A stretch of 64,000 bases of DNA from Melanocharis versteri (lineage: Eukaryota > Chordata > Aves > Passeriformes > Melanocharitidae): assembly GCA_013397845.1 (NCBI GenBank), contig VZTG01010142.1, positions 4,687 to 68,686 on the forward strand, given 5' to 3'. The notes below the pieces were generated by a model that had not been told where the DNA came from, searched no databases, and was given only the letters and a program-made list of their open reading frames with translations. Positions 54,901-64,000 of this stretch are shown here, piece by piece. How positions within the stretch are numbered: the stretch's first letter is position 1; each line of letters starts with the position of its first letter. A program made the translations under genes and the position numbers.

Positions 54901-55549
54901 GTCCTGACACTGCCATGCAGAAACCCTTCAATTTAAAGCAGCATTTAACACACAACTGTGCCAAAGGCAACCTGAAGATGTTCTGTCATATCTCATTTAT
55001 GCTCCAATACCACAGGAAAAAGGAAGAATTCCCTGTCAGCACAGCAGTCTTTCTCTTTCAAAGGCTAAACAAAAATCACCAATGAATTGGAGGCACTGTT
55101 GAAGAAGGTGAGATGTGAAATATCCTGATTTTCTAACCCTGTGGAAAATGTCTTACTCAGCCAGCAGAGAAGGACTAACAGGGGCTGGCAGGTTTTGCTG
55201 CAGATATTGGGGACTCCAGTGCCATGGGAATTTTGCCAGCTTCCCACTTTGCTTGCAGGGAGCAGGTTGGGGGTGCTGGCTCATCAATGGTAACAAAACA
55301 GGCCCACAATATGTGTGCACCTCCCCATGGAACCCTGGCACCACTCAGGCATTGCTGGAGCACAGTGACACACAGGGACAGAGCTGCACCTCCACTTCCA
55401 GCTCAGAAAATTTAATCTGTGATCCAAGGCGGGAGTGGGGACCAAGGGGGTTCAGCAACACTTTGAGAAGGAATCCCCACCCTGAGAAGGAAGAAGGAAA
55501 GGGCCGTTCCCTAAGCCCAGCTGCCACTTCCCTCCCAAACAGCACCGAG
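51998..55549. other. Unique DNA, no gene seen
   Basis: This is 3.55 kb without CR1. It contains the ATTAA microsatellite at 52278-52322 and a 17-bp near-duplication (ATCTGGTGTGTATCARS) at about 53049 and 53067. No coding feature is recognised. Confidence 0.6.
52278..52322. repeat. (ATTAA)n pentanucleotide microsatellite
   Basis: Seven perfect ATTAA units (52278-52312) are followed by two degenerate ones (ATCAA, ATCAC). Perfect arrays of this length are usually polymorphic. Confidence 0.97.
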
Positions 55550-55680
55550 GAAGTGTCCAGGGCCGGGCTGGACAGGGCTTGGAGCAGCCTGGGACAGTGC
55601 GAGGTGTCCCTGCCCATGGCAGGGCTGGCACTGGATGGGCTTTAAGGTCCCTTCCCAGCCAATCCATCCCAGGATTCACT
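55550..55680 (+). mobile_element. CR1 LINE 3' fragment, plus strand
   Basis: GAAGTGTCCAGGGCCGGGCT, GGACAGGGCTTGGAGCAGCC, GCGAGGTGTCCCTGCCCATG, GGCACTGGATGGGCTTTAAG and GTCCCTTCCCAGCCAATCCA lead to ATCCCAGGATTCACT. It is strongly 5'-truncated. Confidence 0.92.
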
Positions 55681-57299
55681 ACGGATGACATCATTATTTT
55701 CCTCTTACCACCAAGGCAAGCTGTGGTGTCCTTGTCTCCAAACACTACAGCAGAAAGTCCTGCTCAGCTTCTGTCCACTCCATTTCCATCCAGCCCCCAG
55801 CCAGAATTCAGGTGAAAAATAGAATAGGAAACAAGGAAAATGCTCAGCTGCTCCAAACTCGGCTGGGTTTGAGGAGCTGGGCTGCTGCCACCACTGTTGA
55901 CGGAACAATTGTGTTTGGCTGCTATAAAATCTTTTGCATTGAAAATGATTCCAATGCTGTTGTGTTCCATCCCTCAGGAACAAATCCATGCCTCCACCAC
56001 AGAATTCTCCCCATCCCCATCCTGCTGTTTGATGCATTGGTAAAACCTGGGCTGGTGCACTAAAGCTGCCAGGAGCTCTCGTTTAAAGGAGCAGGAGTCA
56101 GTGTTCCATGGGCTGTTCGGGGCTGTCAGGGGAAAAGTCCTTTGGAAGGCTCTGGCAACAAGGACTTGGAGAAGCCACGGACATTTTTAGGATGAGGAAG
56201 GAGAGATTATTGAAGACAAGGCCTGAAGAAACTGTCTGGTTTATACACAGCTATATTTTTTCCATGAAAGCTGAACCATATCTTTCTTGTCACTGCACTG
56301 ATTAAATAACCTGCCTTTTTATGTCAAACCTGAGACACTTCCGAGCCAGTTTTCCTGATAATTTGGACCTTTCATTCCTTTGCAACAGTTGAAACTGATA
56401 ATGAGGGCTCTGAGCAATATCCCAAAGCAATCTCTCCAGGTTTCCAAGACGAGGTTTTAAGGCTGCAAAGGATGGTTTGGCTCATGCTACACAACCTTTC
56501 AAATTTTCTAACTCTGAATCTCCTAGAATTTTGCATTGGAAACACTGATAGGGAAAATTCACCATGGCTCAAGATGTAAATTCCTTAAGTGGGTATTAGA
56601 GACTGGAAATTTGTCCCCTGAATTTTCTCCTCTGCCTATAAGCAGGAATGGACCAAGTGGGTTTGGTCTCCCCTAGGCTGAGCTGTACCTGAGTACTTCC
56701 AGCATCCTCAGTTTCTTCTCAATTCCTGCCTTCTAATGGTGCCAAAATCCGATTTGCATGATGTCATGGCTAAAAAGGACACCCAGAAATCCCACTAGGC
56801 CGCAATCAAAACATCCTGATTGCACTCAGATTTGTTCTGTATTAATTATAACACAGTGCAAACCAACTTCCTACTCCCCACTTTGGTCTTTTTAAAAGAA
56901 TAATCACCAGAACACCCAGCAATAACAGCACAAAACCATCCAGAGGTTCAGGAGTCCCTCAGAGTCTGCCTGGGGGCAGAATGACCCAGGCTGGTTTAAT
57001 ACATGCATTAAATACCTGAAACACCAATCTGAAAATCCCCTGAAACTAAAGGGGAAAAGGCCTTTTTAAATAAGATTACATGACCAAAATGTCAAGATTG
57101 GAGCATTAACAGCATTAACATGGACTGGAAATCCCAGGCCAGAGCTGGCTGGGAACGGCCCTTCTGCTGCCACCCTGCTCAGCAATGAGCACTGGTGCGT
57201 TATTAAAGCAGTGTTCTGAGGAAAATAACACCATTTGGTGTTGTTGTGCCCTGCGTGCCTGCCCAGCTGCCTGCGCCCTCTGGGGCCCCCTGGGGCACA
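55681..57299. other. Unique DNA, no gene seen
   Basis: This is 1.6 kb of mixed composition. A small tandem AGCATTAAC duplication lies at 57104-57118. No coding feature is recognised. Confidence 0.6.
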
Positions 57300-57407
57300 C
57301 GTGGCACTTCATGATGGGGTTTATTTGGCATGGAGGAATTCAAAGGTTGGACTCTGTGATCTCAGAGATCTTTTCCAACCTCCGTGATTCTGGGATTCCG
57401 TGATTGT
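57300..57407 (+). mobile_element. CR1 LINE 3' fragment (TCTTTTCCAACC type), plus strand
   Basis: GTGGCACTTCATGATGGGGT, TTATTTGGCATGGAGGAATT, CAAAGGTTGGACTCTGTGAT and CTCAGAGATCTTTTCCAACC, then a tail of TCCGTGATTCTGGGATTCCG. It sits tail-to-tail with the next copy, only about 14 bp away. Confidence 0.85.
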
Positions 57408-57421
57408 ACGTAGAATTCCAC

Positions 57422-57832
57422 ATGGAATCATGGAACCACTGAGGTTGGAAAAGAGCTCCAACACCATTGAATCCAAGCTGTGCCTGATCCCCACCTTGTC
57501 CCCAGCCCAGAGCACTGAGTGCCACCTCCAGGCCTTCCTTGGACCCCTCCAGGGATGGGGATCCAAACCTCCCTGGGCAGCCCCTGCCAAGGCCTGAGCA
57601 CCCTTTCCATGAGGAAATTCCTGCTGATTCCACCCTGAGCCTGCCCTGGCCCAGCCTAAGGCCGTTCCCTCTCCTCCTGTCCCTGTTCCCTGGCAGCAGA
57701 GCCCGACCCCCCCACTGCCCCCTCCTGTCAGGGAGCTGTGCAGAGCCAGAAGGGCCCCCTGAGCCTCCTTTTCTCCAGGCTGAGCCCCTTCCCAGCTCCC
57801 TCAGCTGCTCCTGGGGCTGCAGCCCCTTCTTC
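57422..57832 (-). mobile_element. CR1 LINE fragment, about 410 bp, minus strand
   Basis: ATGGAATCATGGAACCACTG, GAGGTTGGAAAAGAGCTCCA, GTGCCTGATCCCCACCTTGT, CCTCCAGGGATGGGGATCCA, GGCCGTTCCCTCTCCTCCTG and CCCCCTGAGCCTCCTTTTCT are in reversed order. It is close to the copy at 7481 and complementary to the start of the copy at the right edge of the window. Confidence 0.92.
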
Positions 57833-58915
57833 AGATCCACTCCCTTCCCTGGACAAGGTGTTCCAGCCCTTAACCGCTGCTGTGGGACAGCTGGGATTTG
57901 GGAAGGTGCTTAGTACAGTCTGCTTTCCCCAAAACTAACAAACCCCTTACAAGTCAGCCCATTTATCATTCCAGAGGGGAATTTTCTCATCAGTTTTCAA
58001 ATCAGAACCTCCTCAAATCCCAGAGCTAATCAGCCACTGATTTACTGCTGGGTTTTGCTCTATAATTTCCAAGGCTGCATCCAGAGGCTGGGCTGGAATG
58101 GCAGTTCCTTTGTGTTCTGGAGTTCTCTGAATGGATCTGATTACAGAGTCAGGGGATTAAAGGGGCTGTCAAACAGAAAGGACAACTCCAGTGGAGCCAA
58201 GTTTAGTGCTTGGAGGAACTGGTGTAGGGAAAAGGAATGCAAGTAAGTCACCACTAATGCAATTTTCGGTTGTATTTATGCCAGGCCTGAACAGGTACTT
58301 TGCAAACAGACTTAATTTTGTTTCTGCTGCTCTCAGAACATTTAAAGGGTCTCAGTTTTTAAAAATTGTACATTGTCTGTGTCACATTGAGATCTGTCTC
58401 TTTAATGTTCAGGAAGAGTGTCCTGAATGGGCTTTCCTGTGCCGGGGAACCTGGCTGAGCTGAGCCAGGATCTGAGAGATTAAAGGGGTATAACTTGTCA
58501 TGAAAGATGGGGGAACTTTGAGAGGTGTCTTCATCAAGGTGACTAAAGCTGCAGGTACAGCCTGATGCTCTCTCCGCATGTCAGGTGTGAGAGACAGGGA
58601 AAAAAATGATTTCCCAAGGTAGACATTCTTAGATTGGTACTCCAGGAAATGTAAAACCCTGAGACCACCACAGTGACAGGATTTCTTGACAAGGAGAAAA
58701 GAAAACAAGCACTTGTGAGGTAAACGAGATGTCCTTTTTCAGAAGGTCCCAGGATGAGAACAGAACTTCTTGGACTTGGAGACAGGAAAAATATAGGGAA
58801 AAAAAGAGGGGGCAGGGGGGGTGTGTTAATTTTCAGGGAAGTCGTAGTTTCCTAATTCCCAATGAAGTCTTCTCTCCATGTGCAAAGGATGGGCTCTGCC
58901 CTTCCTCCTCTCAGT
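57833..58915. other. Unique DNA, no gene seen
   Basis: A G-rich run (GGGGGCAGGGGGGG, near 58809-58822) could form a G-quadruplex. No coding feature is recognised. Confidence 0.6.
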
Positions 58916-59077
58916 CTCTCCAGGGCAGGGGGCAGTCCCCATCCCAGGAGGGATTTAAAAGCCATGCGGCTGGGGTACTTGGGGACATGGGCAGTGATGG
59001 ACTCGCCAGTCCTGGGTTAATGGTTGCACTTGATCTTAGAGGGCTTGTCCAACCTTCTGTGGCTCTGCAATTCTGTG
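58916..59077 (+). mobile_element. CR1 LINE 3' fragment (TTCCAACC type), plus strand
   Basis: GGCAGTCCCCATCCCAGGAG, GGATTTAAAAGCCATGCGGC, TACTTGGGGACATGGGCAGT, CCTGGGTTAATGGTTGCACT, TGATCTTAGAGGGCTTGTCC and AACCTTCTGTGGCTCTGCAA, then TTCTGTG. It has the typical order of this CR1 type. Confidence 0.88.
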
Positions 59078-59143
59078 TTTGAACTCTCCAGGGAACATCA
59101 GGGCTCTGCACTGCAGCAACAACTCCACTCCTGCCCTGTCACT

Positions 59144-59445
59144 GCAGGTCTCAGCAGGTCCCGGCAGGTCCCAGCAGGTCCCGGCAGGTCCCGGCAGGTC
59201 CCGGCAGATCCCAGCAGATCCCAGCAGGTCCCAGCAGGTCCCGGCAGGTCCCGGCAGGTCCCAGCAGATCCCAGNNNNNNNNNNNNNNNNNNNNNNNNNN
59301 NNNNNNNNNNNNNNNNNNNNNNNNNNNNNNNNNNNNNNNNNNNNNNNNNNNNNNNNNNNNNNNNNNNNNNNNNNNNNNNNNNNNNNNNNNNNNNNNNNNN
59401 NNNNNNNNNNNNNNNNNNNNNNNNNNNNNNGGTCCCAGCAGGACA
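59144..59445. repeat. 10-bp minisatellite interrupted by an assembly gap
   Basis: Thirteen 10-bp units are visible before the gap (59144-59273), all GCAGRTCYCR with variants CCCG, CCCA and TCTCA at the end. More of the same (GGTCCCAGCAGG) continues right after the gap at 59431. True length is unknown. Frames of up to 262 codons that run through it contain unknown residues and are not genes. Confidence 0.95.
59275..59430. other. Assembly gap (156 N)
   Basis: 156 undetermined bases lie inside the 10-bp minisatellite. The gap size may be an estimate. The repeat probably caused the break, and the true array may be much longer. Confidence 0.99.
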
Positions 59446-59689
59446 CCTCTGGGGACGTGGCGTTTCCTGGGCCCCAGCTCCGGCTGTGCCGGCAGCAGCA
59501 GCAGGCTGGTGTTACCCACAGCCACCTCCTGAGCCCTGGCGCCGGGATTCTTTCCTGTTTGCACAGCATCCAAACAGCCCGGGACACTGGGACACTGCTG
59601 TTCATGATGACGAAAGATGCGAATTCCCCCTGGGTTTCCCTGGAGCCAAAGCTCAGAGATCAGATCCCCTCTCTGAGGGATGATTCCCC

Positions 59690-60110
59690 CCTCCTAAAAC
59701 CCCGCATTTCCCCCTCAGTCGCTGACGTTTTACCCTGCCGGTGTTTCCCGACGGATCCTCCCCGCTTTGGTGTCCATGGCGACCACGGCTGTCCTTGGGC
59801 AGCCAGAATCCCGGGCAGCGTGGGAGGGCTGCTGGCACCCCCCGAGCCAGCTCCCACCAGGGGCTGATCCTGCCGCCGCTCAGCTCTGGGAACCCCCGGC
59901 AGCCAGGGGGACACAGAGAGGCCCCCTCTGCTCGCTGGGGTTATTCACTGAGCGGGGGATGAGCGCTGCGGATGAGCGGGGTCTGCTCCCTCGTACCTGC
60001 TGGGTGCTGGCAAACACTGCACGGGAAGGGAGAGGAGGAAGAGGAGATGCAGGGTGAGCATTTGAGCGTGCCCGGGGTTGTTAATTGGCCTGGCAGAATT
60101 TCCGCTGCCA
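59690..60110. promoter_or_regulatory. CpG-island candidate
   Basis: By hand count there are about 27 CpG in about 440 bp, with GC near 60 percent or above and observed/expected near 0.6-0.65. This is far above the rest of the window and outside CR1. It contains a TGACG half-site (59723-59727) and a near X-box palindrome (59770-59783), and a possible splice donor (GCAGGGTGAGC at about 60049-60059) follows. This could be the promoter and first exon of an unidentified transcript. It could also be only GC-rich sequence linked to the minisatellite. Confidence 0.4.
59770..59783 (-). promoter_or_regulatory. X-box-like palindrome (RFX-type)
   Basis: On the minus strand GTCGCCATGGACAC fits the RFX consensus GTNRCC-AT-RGNAAC with one mismatch in the second half. 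RFX sites mark promoters of ciliary and MHC class II genes. A single imperfect match is weak. Confidence 0.25.
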
Positions 60111-61104
60111 CTGGACTTCAATTAACGACCGTGGATGAGTTGATGTAACATTGCAGCTGTGCTTTCTGTATTTTAGTTGGTTATTTCAGTGCCCCTCAGA
60201 TGTTCAGTGCTCAGAAAAAACCCCAAACCCACAATTTGAAAGCACCATACCTCCTGCAATGGGATAAAAATTAAGAAGTGTTGATAGAATTGATCCCATC
60301 AGCTCTGCAGGATCTCAGCCAGCCCAGAAATCCCAAAGGAAAACATCAGCAACATTTCCAGCTGTGCAAGGCTCCATAACTGAAGTATCTCCTTGCCTTG
60401 TCAGGAACACATCCATGCTCACGTGGATAAACTGATGCACCAAGAAATGGACATCAATTATGAATTATTAAGTGAAAGCCAGGCCCCTGGGGGTGAGATT
60501 CCTGGTACTGTGCTGTTCCATGAGAGTTTTCTTGTCTAGCTGGGCATTCTTAGAGGATTTCTGAGGTGTCGAGAGCAGCCATCACCAGTTAACATAAAAG
60601 ATTTAAAGCAGTGAGGATGAGCAGCTGCTCTGTGCCCTGGGAGCTGCAGACAGGATGGCAGCAAAGGTGGGAGCATTTTAACAACACACCCTGGAATGTT
60701 CAGCCATCCCCTGGAGACGGCAATGAGCCATTCCCGAGGCCCTCCCAGCCCAGCACTCGTTCGTTCCTCCTGGATTCCCCAGGAAGGGGAAAGAGAGGAG
60801 GCAGATCCATTCAGGAGGCAGCAATACCTGTCCTGCTTCCTGGAACTGCTGGCAACTTTCAGAACATCTGAAAAGAATTTCTGCCAAGTGTTCAAGGAGA
60901 ATGAAAATGTCAAAAGACGTTTGTAAGAACAAAGGGACTCAATAGTTCCTTTTCTTCTCTCTAACATTCTGTTCCAATGAATCTTGGATTTGAGGAATGA
61001 GTTTGGACCAGGACAAAACTGCAAGGCAGAGATGGATACAAGGAGTGACTCCCATTTCTGGGGTCGGGACTGGGCTAAGGCAGCGTGGGAATGCACAGAG
61101 GAAT

Positions 61105-61440
61105 TGCAGCCTTCCAGGAGGTAAAGGGGACTTGTAGGAAAGAGAAGGACTTTGGACAAGGACTTGGAGTGACAGGACAAGGGGGAATGGCCTTAAGCTG
61201 CTAGAGGGCAGGGTTAGATGGGATATTAGGAAGGAATTCCTGGTTTTGAGGGGGATCAGGCCCTGCCACAGGTTTCCAGAGAAGCTGTGGCTGTCCCTGG
61301 ATCCCTGGCAGTGTCCAAGGCCAGGCTGGGCAGGGCGTGGAGCAGCCTGGGACAGTGGGAGGTGTCCCTGCCATGGCAGGGGTGGCACTGGGTGGGTTTT
61401 AAGGTCCCTTCCCACCCAAACTGTGCCAGGATTCCGTGGC
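61105..61440 (+). mobile_element. CR1 LINE 3' fragment, about 335 bp, plus strand
   Basis: GCAGCCTTCCAGGAGGTAAA, GAGAAGGACTTTGGACAAGG, GTGACAGGACAAGGGGGAAT, GATGGGATATTAGGAAGGAA, AAGCTGTGGCTGTCCCTGGA, GTCCAAGGCCAGGCTGGGCA and GGTTTTAAGGTCCCTTCCCA, then GGATTCCGTGG. It is the longest of the plus-strand copies of this type. Confidence 0.93.
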
Positions 61441-62171
61441 TCCAGCTGGGAGGTTGTGCTGAGCTGCAGAGCTGCACCACCAGAGGTGTCTGTGTGATGG
61501 GAGGGTCAGTGCTGGTCTCACTTCCCTTCACATCTGATGCATCTCCCAGTCTTGGATGAAGGGACACTGACTTGGGAGCAACGAGAAAGGCCCAGAACCC
61601 AGGGAGGGGAAGGAAGAGCAAAGAGCAGACCCATGAAAGAATCAGAAGGTGAATTTCACTGAAATCTTTTATGAGTAAGTGTCCCTGCCTCCTGTGTTTG
61701 CTCTTGACTTTGTAACACGATGCAATTTTCAAGTGGATTTTGTTTCCCAGACCATGTAAGGTACTTCAGAGCCCTGCAAGAATTTTAATTCCAGAGCAAC
61801 TCCTGTGAGCACTGCAGTTGCTCTCCTTACAGGGTAATTGCACTTACAGGGAATAAAACAACAGTTTTAATATTTCCATGTCATGTCCAACACAAGCAAA
61901 GCCCTTCGTTGGCTTGCAAGTCCTAATCCATTACTGAACCAGAGACTTGTGGAGCTGTTTCACTGTTCAGAGAGCAAAGGAGACAATCAATGATCTCTGT
62001 TCTGACACTGCAGAGGCCTCAGCCCCACCCCATGCAGGGCCAGACAGGAATGGTGCTGCTGGAGGTCTGAGCACTGCAAGCTGCCCCTGTTTGGGCTGTT
62101 CCAGGTAATCACACAAAGAGAACAAGCGGGAAACTAGGGGAGTGCAGAGTGAGAAAACGTGGAGGTTCATT
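61441..62171. other. Unique DNA, no gene seen
   Basis: No recognised feature, about 730 bp between two oppositely oriented CR1 copies. Confidence 0.6.
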
Positions 62172-62521
62172 GTCACAGAATGGGTTGGGTTTGAAGGGAC
62201 CTTAAACCCACCCAGTGCCACCCCTGCCATGGGCAGGGACACCTTCCACTGTCCCAGGCTGCTCCCAGCCCCGTCCAGCCTGGCCTGGGACACTGCCAGG
62301 GATCCAGGGGCAGCCACAGCTGTGCCAGGGCTCACCACCCTCACAGAGAGGAATTCCTTCCCAATATCCCACCCATCCCTGCCCTCTGGCAGTGGGAAGC
62401 CGCTCCTGGTGTCCTGTCCCTCCAGCCCTTGCCCAAGCCCCTCTCCAGCTCTCCCAAGGGCTCCCCTCAGGCACTGGAAGGCTGCAGTTGTGTCACTCTG
62501 CAGCCGCCTTTTCTCCAAGCT
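62172..62521 (-). mobile_element. CR1 LINE fragment with a 14-bp deletion, minus strand
   Basis: GTCACAGAATGGGTTGGGTT, GAAGGGACCTTAAACCCACC, GGGCAGGGACACCTTCCACT, GGATCCAGGGGCAGCCACAG, then directly CTGTGCCAGGGCTCACC, where other copies have CTGCTCTGGGCACCCTGTGCC. The missing 14 bases lie between two CTG triplets. TTCCCAATATCCCACCCATC and AGGCACTGGAAGGCTGCAGT follow. Confidence 0.92.
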
Positions 62522-63814
62522 TGCTGATTTAAGGGAAGATAACAAGGATGACCAGAAGCAATAACATTTTCAGGAGTAATTGATCTGTGCTGCAACTTGG
62601 GATTAAAGCAGCCTTCAAGAAGTCAATATTTCTCATTTTCTGTGGAACAAGTGTGAACTATGTAAATATTTTTGTTTCACTTGAAACTTTGTTTAAATTG
62701 GGGAAGTTTCATGGCAGCATTTACAGCTCATGGTGTTGCTTTATGCATAAATGCTGACAGTGGCTTTGCAGCATCCAGCACCTAGAGCAACATCCAGGTT
62801 TTCACAGAATGGAAGTTGCTTTAGAAAAGGTAAAAGTAAAACCTTTTAGATTGTCATAGGGAACCAGCAGCAAGAGGAGAATGAAAGGTTAGAGTTCACA
62901 TTGCAAAAAAACGATGAACATCCCACAAGCTGTGAATTTATTGATAATTTTAATGGAAATAAATTGGATAGGTTTAAAAGGGAAAAGCAAAATAAAAGAC
63001 AACAGTTTTCCATTAGAAATACAAGATTCCCAGTGAGCTGAAATTATCCCAGACTTTCTGGTGGCTGTCTGAAGCAGAGCACAAAGCAGCAGAGAGCTGT
63101 CAGTGTTCTCAAGGGATGTAAGGAGCACAACGAAATCTTAACTCCCATCTTTATCCATGATTTTCCATAGCTGATGTATTTCAGGACTTTCAACACTCCT
63201 GCCAGGCCTTGCAAACCTCTCATCTCCTCCAGGGCAGTCACTATTTAAGATTTTTAAGCCAAGTTGGAAATGCGGCACTTAAAAGTCCCCCCAAAGCCAT
63301 GCACCTTAACAGCAGCACCAGAAAGCAGTGAATGAGCTCTGGTGCCCACTCATTGCAGCAGGCTGTGTTGGTGTTTGCATTGCAGCGGCCCTTTGGTGTT
63401 TCAACTGCTGCTGGAATGAACTTGAGCAGTGTTCAGTTCACCAGAGGAGGAATAAATCAGTTGAGTGGGATGGAATTCCCTGCCAGGGCTCAGGGGAAGC
63501 AGTGGCTCTGTGAGGAAGGACGGGATGAGAACCAGGGTGGGCAGGGATGAGTCACAGAGGCAGGAGGAGCCTGCAGGGGTGGGATTGGGTTTGTGGTGGG
63601 AAAGCCTTACCCCAGGGAAGCTTTTGGCTGCTTATCCTGGTGCCATGCTTCCCTGGGCTGCTTTGAGGGAGTGGGGATGTTCCCCAAGGAGCTGGTGAGG
63701 GAAATCAAGGGACAGGAGGAGGAGGAGGAAGAGGAGGAGGCATTGGTGCTTCTCCTCTGCCTCGGCTGCCTTGTAAGTCTGGAGTTCCCTGCAGAGAGGT
63801 GACTGAGCACAGAG
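62522..63814. other. Unique DNA, no gene seen
   Basis: The first 700 bp are AT-rich. Near the end are a G-rich run (63576-63600) and a GGA/GAA purine repeat at 63714-63740. No coding feature is recognised. Confidence 0.6.
63714..63740. repeat. (GGA)n purine simple repeat
   Basis: About nine GGA/GAA triplets that in one frame encode a short glutamate run. Likely length-variable. Confidence 0.88.
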
Positions 63815-64000
63815 CAGCTGGACCTCCAGCCTGGAGAAAAGGAGGCTCAGGGGGCCCTTCTGGCTCTGCACAGCTCCCTGACAGGAGCGGGCAGCGGGGC
63901 GGCCAGGCTCTGCTCCCAGGAACAGGGACAGGAGGAGAGGGAACGGCCTCAGGCTGGGCCAGGTCAGGCTCAGGGTGGAATCAGCAGGAATTTCCCCATG
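63815..64000 (+). mobile_element. CR1 LINE fragment cut by the window edge, plus strand
   Basis: AGCTGGACCTCCAGCCTGGA, GAAAAGGAGGCTCAGGGGGC, CTCCCTGACAGGAGCGGGCA, GGACAGGAGGAGAGGGAACG and GGTGGAATCAGCAGGAATTT run up to the last base. It matches the reverse complement of 57422-57832, so the 3' part should continue beyond this window. Confidence 0.9.

Larger units (their letters stand above)
59446..61104. other. Unique DNA with the best CpG-island candidate
   Basis: GC-rich from 59440 to about 60110, then AT-rich. No gene is recognised, although the CpG-rich part (59690-60110) could be a promoter with a first exon. A 214-codon minus frame at 60536-61180 has no recognisable domain. Confidence 0.55.

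Noticed and set aside
59024..59867. Frames of up to 262 codons with unknown residues
   Set aside because: They bridge the assembly gap and the 10-bp minisatellite, so the reading frame across the gap is arbitrary.
32910..61440. Apparent shared 5' truncation point (GGACAAGGGGGAATGG) of three plus-strand CR1 copies
   Set aside because: On closer reading all three continue farther upstream with recognisable CR1 sequence to different extents, so there is no common truncation point.
63576..63600. G-quadruplex-like run
   Set aside because: Four G-runs exist but one loop is about eight bases, and the context is not a promoter. Too weak for a finding.
1..64000. tRNA, rRNA, CRISPR array, operon or phage-type system
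   Set aside because: No tRNA box-B type motif with matching acceptor stem, no regularly spaced palindromic repeats with unique spacers, and no compact co-oriented genes were seen. The tandem arrays here are direct minisatellites without spacers.

Overview
The window looks like nuclear DNA of a bird, probably a songbird or other neoavian. The main evidence is a dense scatter of short CR1 (Chicken Repeat 1) LINE fragments. I count 37, about 19 in plus and 18 in minus orientation. Most are 5'-truncated pieces of the last 100-630 bp of the element, ending in the typical CATGATTC-like 3' tail. Fragments of LTR retrotransposons, several avian-style minisatellites and a generally CpG-poor background fit this. 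Genus or species cannot be told from the sequence alone.

I find no protein-coding gene, tRNA, rRNA or other RNA gene that I can support. The open frames in the window are explained by CR1 remnants (which are GC-rich and poor in stop codons), by tandem repeats whose unit lacks stops, or by chance in GC-rich stretches. No frame shows a recognisable domain, a credible exon with good splice sites at both ends, or a family I know. The DNA is best read as intergenic or as part of very large introns.

Layout. 0-12 kb: unique DNA with CR1 copies, a probable minus-strand LTR at about 0.9-1.27 kb, an LTR fragment at 4.08-4.26 kb and two inverted CR1 pairs. 12-24 kb: more CR1, including the longest copy (14.5-15.15 kb), a 454-bp two-length minisatellite (17.72-18.17 kb) and an AT-rich stretch with enhancer-like motifs (19.7-20.05 kb). 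24-37 kb: the highest CR1 density, one CpG-rich stretch (31.17-31.5 kb) and a possible regulatory element with inverted octamer sites (33.9 kb). 37-47 kb: few CR1, one well-formed solo LTR with promoter and polyA signals (44.27-44.59 kb). 47-55.5 kb: free of CR1, AT-rich in parts, with a 20-bp minisatellite and an ATTAA microsatellite. 55.5-64 kb: CR1 again, a 10-bp minisatellite broken by a 156-bp assembly gap (59275-59430), and the best CpG-island candidate (59.69-60.11 kb). The last CR1 copy runs off the right edge.

I see no bacterial-type or clearly new biological system. The observations most worth checking are regulatory: the CpG-rich stretch at 59.7-60.1 kb, the inverted octamers at 33.94 kb, the palindromic double AP-1 site inside an LTR remnant at 4.22 kb, and the twin hairpins at the start of the 44.3 kb LTR. 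All family assignments were made by eye from remembered consensus features, and repeat boundaries are good to roughly 5-20 bp.
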